Of a DNA stretch of 64,000 nt, positions 59,798 through 64,000 are shown piece by piece. Positions within the stretch are counted from its first letter, which is position 1. The number at the start of each line of letters is the position of its first letter. Under the pieces are notes generated by a model. It was not told the DNA's origin, did not search any database, and worked only from the letters and a program-made list of their open reading frames with translations. The DNA is taken from assembly GCA_016647705.1 (NCBI GenBank), contig CM028339.1:24157803-24221802 (forward strand), read 5' to 3'. This DNA is from Eucommia ulmoides (lineage: Eukaryota > Streptophyta > Magnoliopsida > Garryales > Eucommiaceae). The translations under genes and the position numbers were made by a program.

Positions 59798-60540
59798 TTC
59801 TATTTCCAATTCCATCCTAAAAAATTATAAGAGATTTAGGTCACATTTGAAAATGCTTAAATTTTAAGTGCTGAATTTAAGTACTAAAATTATAAGCGTT
59901 AAATATATTAAGTATTCAATTTTTTAATATTTTGAACTTAAAAAAAAATTATCTTCCTACAAATTTTTGTTTTTTAAAATAATTTTTATAATGTTATTTT
60001 TCTAAAATATTTTCTCCCTATAACTTTCTCTATTTATTTATTTATTTCTATTTTTTTTATTTATAATTTTTTTGTATATAATTTTTTCTGCGAGCTTCTA
60101 TAATAGTTGCGAGCTTCTATAATAGTTGTGTAACATGTCAATTGTAATAGTTAGATATTTTATGGTATTACAAGACTCTTAGTTTACTCTTAATTTTTAA
60201 AAAAAATTCATGGGTAGAATCAACATGTGTCTTAGTCCTGCCTATTAAAAAAGGCAGAAAACTTAATTCACGCGTATGCACTCACGCAATACCTACACAT
60301 GCGGAACTAAAATTCAAACGAAAACTAATTTTAAAGAACTAAGTCAAAACTTATACCTTAAGCAAGATTTTTATAAAATTACATTTGTTTTTTGAGACTA
60401 ATAGTTAATTATCCCTATTAAATGATAAGTAATAAAAAATTGAGTGAATACCACGTTATTTAAAATTTTGAATAATTTTTAAATAGTATTTATATTTTAA
60501 GTGATTATTTTATTTTATTATCAATTTTAAAAATTTAATT
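59363..60540. other. Intergenic sequence upstream of CSI1
   Basis: It is AT-rich without a gene. It holds the (TA)n run and, at 59855-59905, wording ('gcttaaattttaagtgctga') very like the subterminal repeats of the PIF-Harbinger element. Confidence 0.4.
59744..59793. repeat. (TA)n microsatellite
   Basis: About 25 uninterrupted TA dinucleotides. Confidence 0.95.
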
Positions 60541-61486
60541 GCTTACTTTTGCATATATTTCCCCAAGCGGTTTGCTTCTGCCGGTGGTAGCCAGGCAGTG
60601 ACGAAGCCGACAAGCAAGAAGCTGCATTGAGCCGTCAGCTGTCGGTGGTCCAGTGATTGCTCAAAGAAGCTCACATTCTTCACCCACCTCTCACTCTTGT
60701 GCACACATACAATCTCTCTCTCTCTAAACTTTTTCTCATTTATCGCCATCTTCCTCTTCTCCTCTTCCCTTGTCTTCTACGAAATCTCTCAAGTCTCAAT
60801 GCATTGAGAAAGATCTCCTCCATTCGACACAGTCTCTGCCAAAGGTATCTCTTTCTCTTCATTAATTGCAGTCTGCATTGTTGTCAAAGATTGTTGTTTT
60901 ACCACGAATTCCAAGATGTTTAGCTACTCTCGCAATTGTTTCTTAGATCTTCTCGATTTGATCCTTCAAAAGTTCAAATTTATACTTTTTGCACGGCTGT
61001 GTGCGCGTGACCGGTGTGATACTTCTTTTCTGATTCTCATGTTTCTCTCATTTACAAATTTCAGTTGAATTTGATTTGCTAATCGTGCTAACCTTCGATG
61101 TTTATTCAAATGCATATTGATCTCCTTCTATAAGACAAGTTCTAATGGATTTCAGTGGAATTTTGTTTTAGATTTCTCGGATTTGTTTCTGTTTTTGCAA
61201 GTATGTTTGTGTATCATTTTCTAGCTTTCCATCCATCTGTGAATTAGATTCCTGTAATTTCTGTGACGGAATTGGATTCTAGTTTCTTTCAAGTTAGTTT
61301 AGTTCAATTGGTGTTAGGGTTCTGGCATTTCTTACTATGGATTTGATCTTGTCTGTCAGTATGCGTTCTTATTGATACAACTAGTTGAGCAATTCAGGCA
61401 ATTCGGAATTTGTTGCTTGCAGGAAGCTTTTACATTTTTGACTGTGTCTTGGAGGTGGATCTGCAAGATCTCATAAATACTTCAAA
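60541..61486 (+). promoter_or_regulatory. CSI1 promoter-proximal region, leader exon 1 and leader intron
   Basis: A GC-richer block (60550-60660) precedes a CT-rich leader ('ctctctctctct', 60713-60724). Leader exon 1 probably ends at 60844 (CCAAAG followed by GTATCT). A T-rich intron of about 580 bases ends at CAG 61420-61422, and exon 2 opens at 61423 with 64 more leader bases. The leader intron is inferred from splice signals and from the coding part starting in exon 2. No TATA box is clear. Confidence 0.55.
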
Positions 61487-64000
61487 CTGGCGGCGACACT
61501 AGCTTGGAGATTTGCTGCCAGCAATGGCAGCAGCCCTGCCACTAATGATCTGGTACTTTGCCTTATTCCATCTTGATTAAATGTATAGATTTTCGTTGTG
61601 CGTGTTCATTTACCAAAATTGGTCCTTGAGTGAATTTGATGTGGGCTCTCAACATATACACTGTTTCGGTAGAACCTAGGTTCTGTTTTTGGACACAGCA
61701 ACCAGTTTTAGATTTTCTGATTTACAAAAGGATAGTTCCAGTGAATGGTGCAGGCAGGGGATTATTAGCATTTCCTATTTACTTCTGTTTTAAAGAAACA
61801 TTACAAAAAAATGATATACAATTGGACCGAATTTCTTTCAAGTCTCTTGGAGGCAAAAATTTATTGAGAATAGCGCCTAAAAGTTATTACAATGTTTTTA
61901 TTTGGTGTACATATGTTCTTCCCCTCTCTCCCTATCCCTACTCCAGTTGCAAGAGTAAAAACTTCTTGCCATTTTTTTAGGTTTAGGCATTAAAATGCAA
62001 GTCGATCTAGGGAATACCATTGTCAACCTAGTTATCCTAGTAATGTTTTTTTTTTTTTTTTCACTGTATTCTTCTTAGATCATTTCTTACCTCAATTGAC
62101 TTTTTGACATCATTTCGTAAACATGCAATGTCATTTGAAGTTATTGCTTCATGTTTTCCCCTACTTATTTATTTAAATTGCTTTTCTAGATGCCGTCCAA
62201 TCTTAAGTAAATAGAGATTTTTATTTGTTTGTCCATGCTAATATTTCTAAGTATCTTTTTCCTTCTAATGCAGGAAAGGAATGGAGAGGGTAAACTTCAT
62301 GATTCAGAGCCTCCAACTCCGCATTCACTTGCAAAGATGGGTTCAAGGTTGGCTCAATCATAATATAAACTGTTGCCATTGGGCTTTTTCTTTTTTTATA
62401 GTGACCTTCTATTCGATACATTGTTCTTTTTCCTCTATAAATGGAATTATGTCAGCAAACTTTCTTTTGTGCACTCAGTTATTATAAGAATTAAGTCTTT
62501 CGCTTATAAACCCAATGGGGACCAACTTTAGAGGAAACTCTGGCTATAATTAACTACATATTTTACGCCATAAAACAGAGATATAAAGGGATAGGTTTTT
62601 CTCTAGTGTTTTTCTTGGGACAGTATGAGCTGAAGGTTGCATAGAAATTTTACTTCTATTTATTCACATTACACTGAAATTGTGACTTAAGGAATTCACA
62701 AGTTCTCTCAAAGTTATAATTCTTTTTTCTATTTAATTCTTCTTGGAAACATGTTCACCGTGTTCTCTGAACCTCCAATGCATCGTCATTTGAGGCCAGA
62801 AGAAAAGTTGAAAGATCATCTATGCTGTCAAGAAAAGAAGTCAAACATAAATTTACTGTTGTTTGCCATAATTTTGAACCAGTCGCTAAATTTTTTGGAT
62901 GCCGTTAGGTGATAGGTAAAGTCAACTACCCTCTAAAAGGCCTCATGCTAAATTATGGGCATAAAATTCCATTCACTTGCACTTGGACCTTTTTCTGTTC
63001 TTTTTTCCTCCCTTCTATGCCATAGAAATTCATTTGTCTTCTCAAAATCCTACCAGAGATCCCAAGTATCCATTTATTGCCTTGGGCTCGAAGTCCATTG
63101 TGCCTCAGCTATGACGTAATTATTGTTTACCTTTCTTCATCTCGTAGGTACGAAGTTTGTTAATTTTGACCATCTGGTGACGATCTGGTTTATATGCCTT
63201 TAACTTTATGCCTTCAAAAGGTTTTTTGCCTGATAATCTTGTTAAAGATATAGCTAGTTGACATGAATGATAATTATTGCTTGTGTTTATAAACTATCTG
63301 TAGAGATCGTAGTAGCATGGAGGATCCAGATGGGACACTGGCGAGTGTTGCCCAATGCATTGAGCAGTTGAGGCAAAATTCCTCATCTGTACTAGAGAAG
63401 GAGTACTCCTTGAAGCAGTTAAGCGAGCTCATTGATACACGTGAAAATGCTTTCAGTGCTGTTGGATCACATTCTCAGGCGGTTCCTGTACTTGTATCTC
63501 TTCTACGATCAGGATCATTGGGTGTAAAGATGCAGGCTGCTACTGTTTTAGGTTCTCTCTGCAAGGAGAATGAACTAAGGGTGAAAGTACTGCTAGGGGG
63601 CTGCATTCCGCCGCTGCTTGGTCTGCTCAGATCCAGCTCGGCTGATGCTCAAATCGCAGCTGCAAAAACTATCTATGCTGTTTCTCAAGGAGGTGCAAAG
63701 GATCACGTTGGCTCGAAAATTTTCTCAACTGAAGGAGTTGTACCAGAGCTTTGGGAGCAGTTAGAGAAGGGACTCAAGGCCGGGAATTTAGTTGACAACT
63801 TACTGACAGGAGCTTTAAGAAACCTATCCAGCAGCACTGAGGGATTTTGGTCTGAGACAGTACAAGCTGGGGGAGTAGATATACTTGTGAAGTTGCTTAC
63901 AAGTGGACAATCAAATACTCAAGCAAACGTATGCTTTCTCCTGGCATGCATGATGATGGAAGATGCGTCAGTTTGTTCAAGGATTTTGGCTGCAGATACT
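61487..64000 (+). CDS. CSI1: CELLULOSE SYNTHASE INTERACTIVE 1 (CSI1/POM2), 5' part
   Basis: CSI1 is a roughly 2,100-residue armadillo-repeat protein with a C-terminal C2 domain. It sits at the plasma membrane and cortical microtubules and guides cellulose synthase complexes along microtubules. The exons in the window are 61487-61552, 62274-62347 and 63304-64000 (running off the edge), with GT-AG introns and frame kept. The product reads [20 protein letters not shown], then '[20 protein letters not shown]', then '[19 protein letters not shown]', matching the CSI1 N-terminus known from Arabidopsis and others. Armadillo repeats begin around '[17 protein letters not shown]'. The codon where others have the initiator Met is CTG (61487-61489). 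An in-frame TGA lies upstream and the next in-frame ATGs are 62337 and 63317. The C2 domain is outside the window. Confidence 0.93.

Noticed and set aside
61630-61980. Open frame of 116 codons in CSI1
   Set aside because: It lies inside intron 2 of CSI1 and shows no similarity to the CSI1 protein.

Overview
This is eukaryotic nuclear DNA from a plant, most likely a eudicot. The AT-rich background, spliced genes, Copia and Gypsy LTR retrotransposons, hAT, Mutator and PIF-Harbinger DNA transposons, and one recognisable host gene all point that way. The host gene is the 5' part of CELLULOSE SYNTHASE INTERACTIVE 1 (CSI1/POM2), from about 60.7 kb to the right edge. It encodes an armadillo-repeat protein that links cellulose synthase complexes to cortical microtubules. 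I cannot name the species.

Layout. 0-16 kb: a long LTR family ('A', ends TGTTGGCC...GATCAACA) in two orientations, a 482-bp hAT element, and an old Copia element (C1, 5.2-14.7 kb) whose pol region holds three solo LTRs of two other families. 16-20 kb: an LTR of family 'B' (Athila-like Gypsy, starts TGATAGGTG) split by a 2.3-kb solo LTR that carries a roughly 120-bp minisatellite and a cluster of hairpins. 20-25 kb: a reversed LTR with its primer-binding site, then a decayed Mutator-like (MULE) transposase gene. 26.2-49.3 kb: one deep nest. A reversed Copia (C3) holds a 5' piece of an Athila-like Gypsy, whose LTR holds a hAT element carrying a host J-domain exon. A reversed non-autonomous Gypsy (G1) follows. 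One G1 LTR holds a Mutator-type element carrying two exons of ribosomal protein eS25. The other G1 LTR holds an 877-bp foldback element and a complete Copia (C2).

49.3-60.6 kb: AT-rich intergenic DNA with a non-autonomous Harbinger-like element and an almost intact two-gene PIF-Harbinger transposon (53.1-57.4 kb, TAA target duplication, Myb-like gene plus DDE transposase). A small Mutator-type MITE with a perfect 9-bp target duplication follows. 60.6-64 kb: CSI1 leader, introns and first coding exons. The codon that should start the conserved N-terminus reads CTG, not ATG.

The elements do not form a working pathway; the window is a record of successive insertions next to a housekeeping gene. 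Hand counts of LTR differences (about 6% for C2 and C3, 8% for G1, 9% for C1) suggest most large insertions are a few million years old. The two signals I rate highest are the host exons inside two different DNA transposons, and the arrays of short perfect palindromes that recur in unrelated LTR families and in the foldback element.
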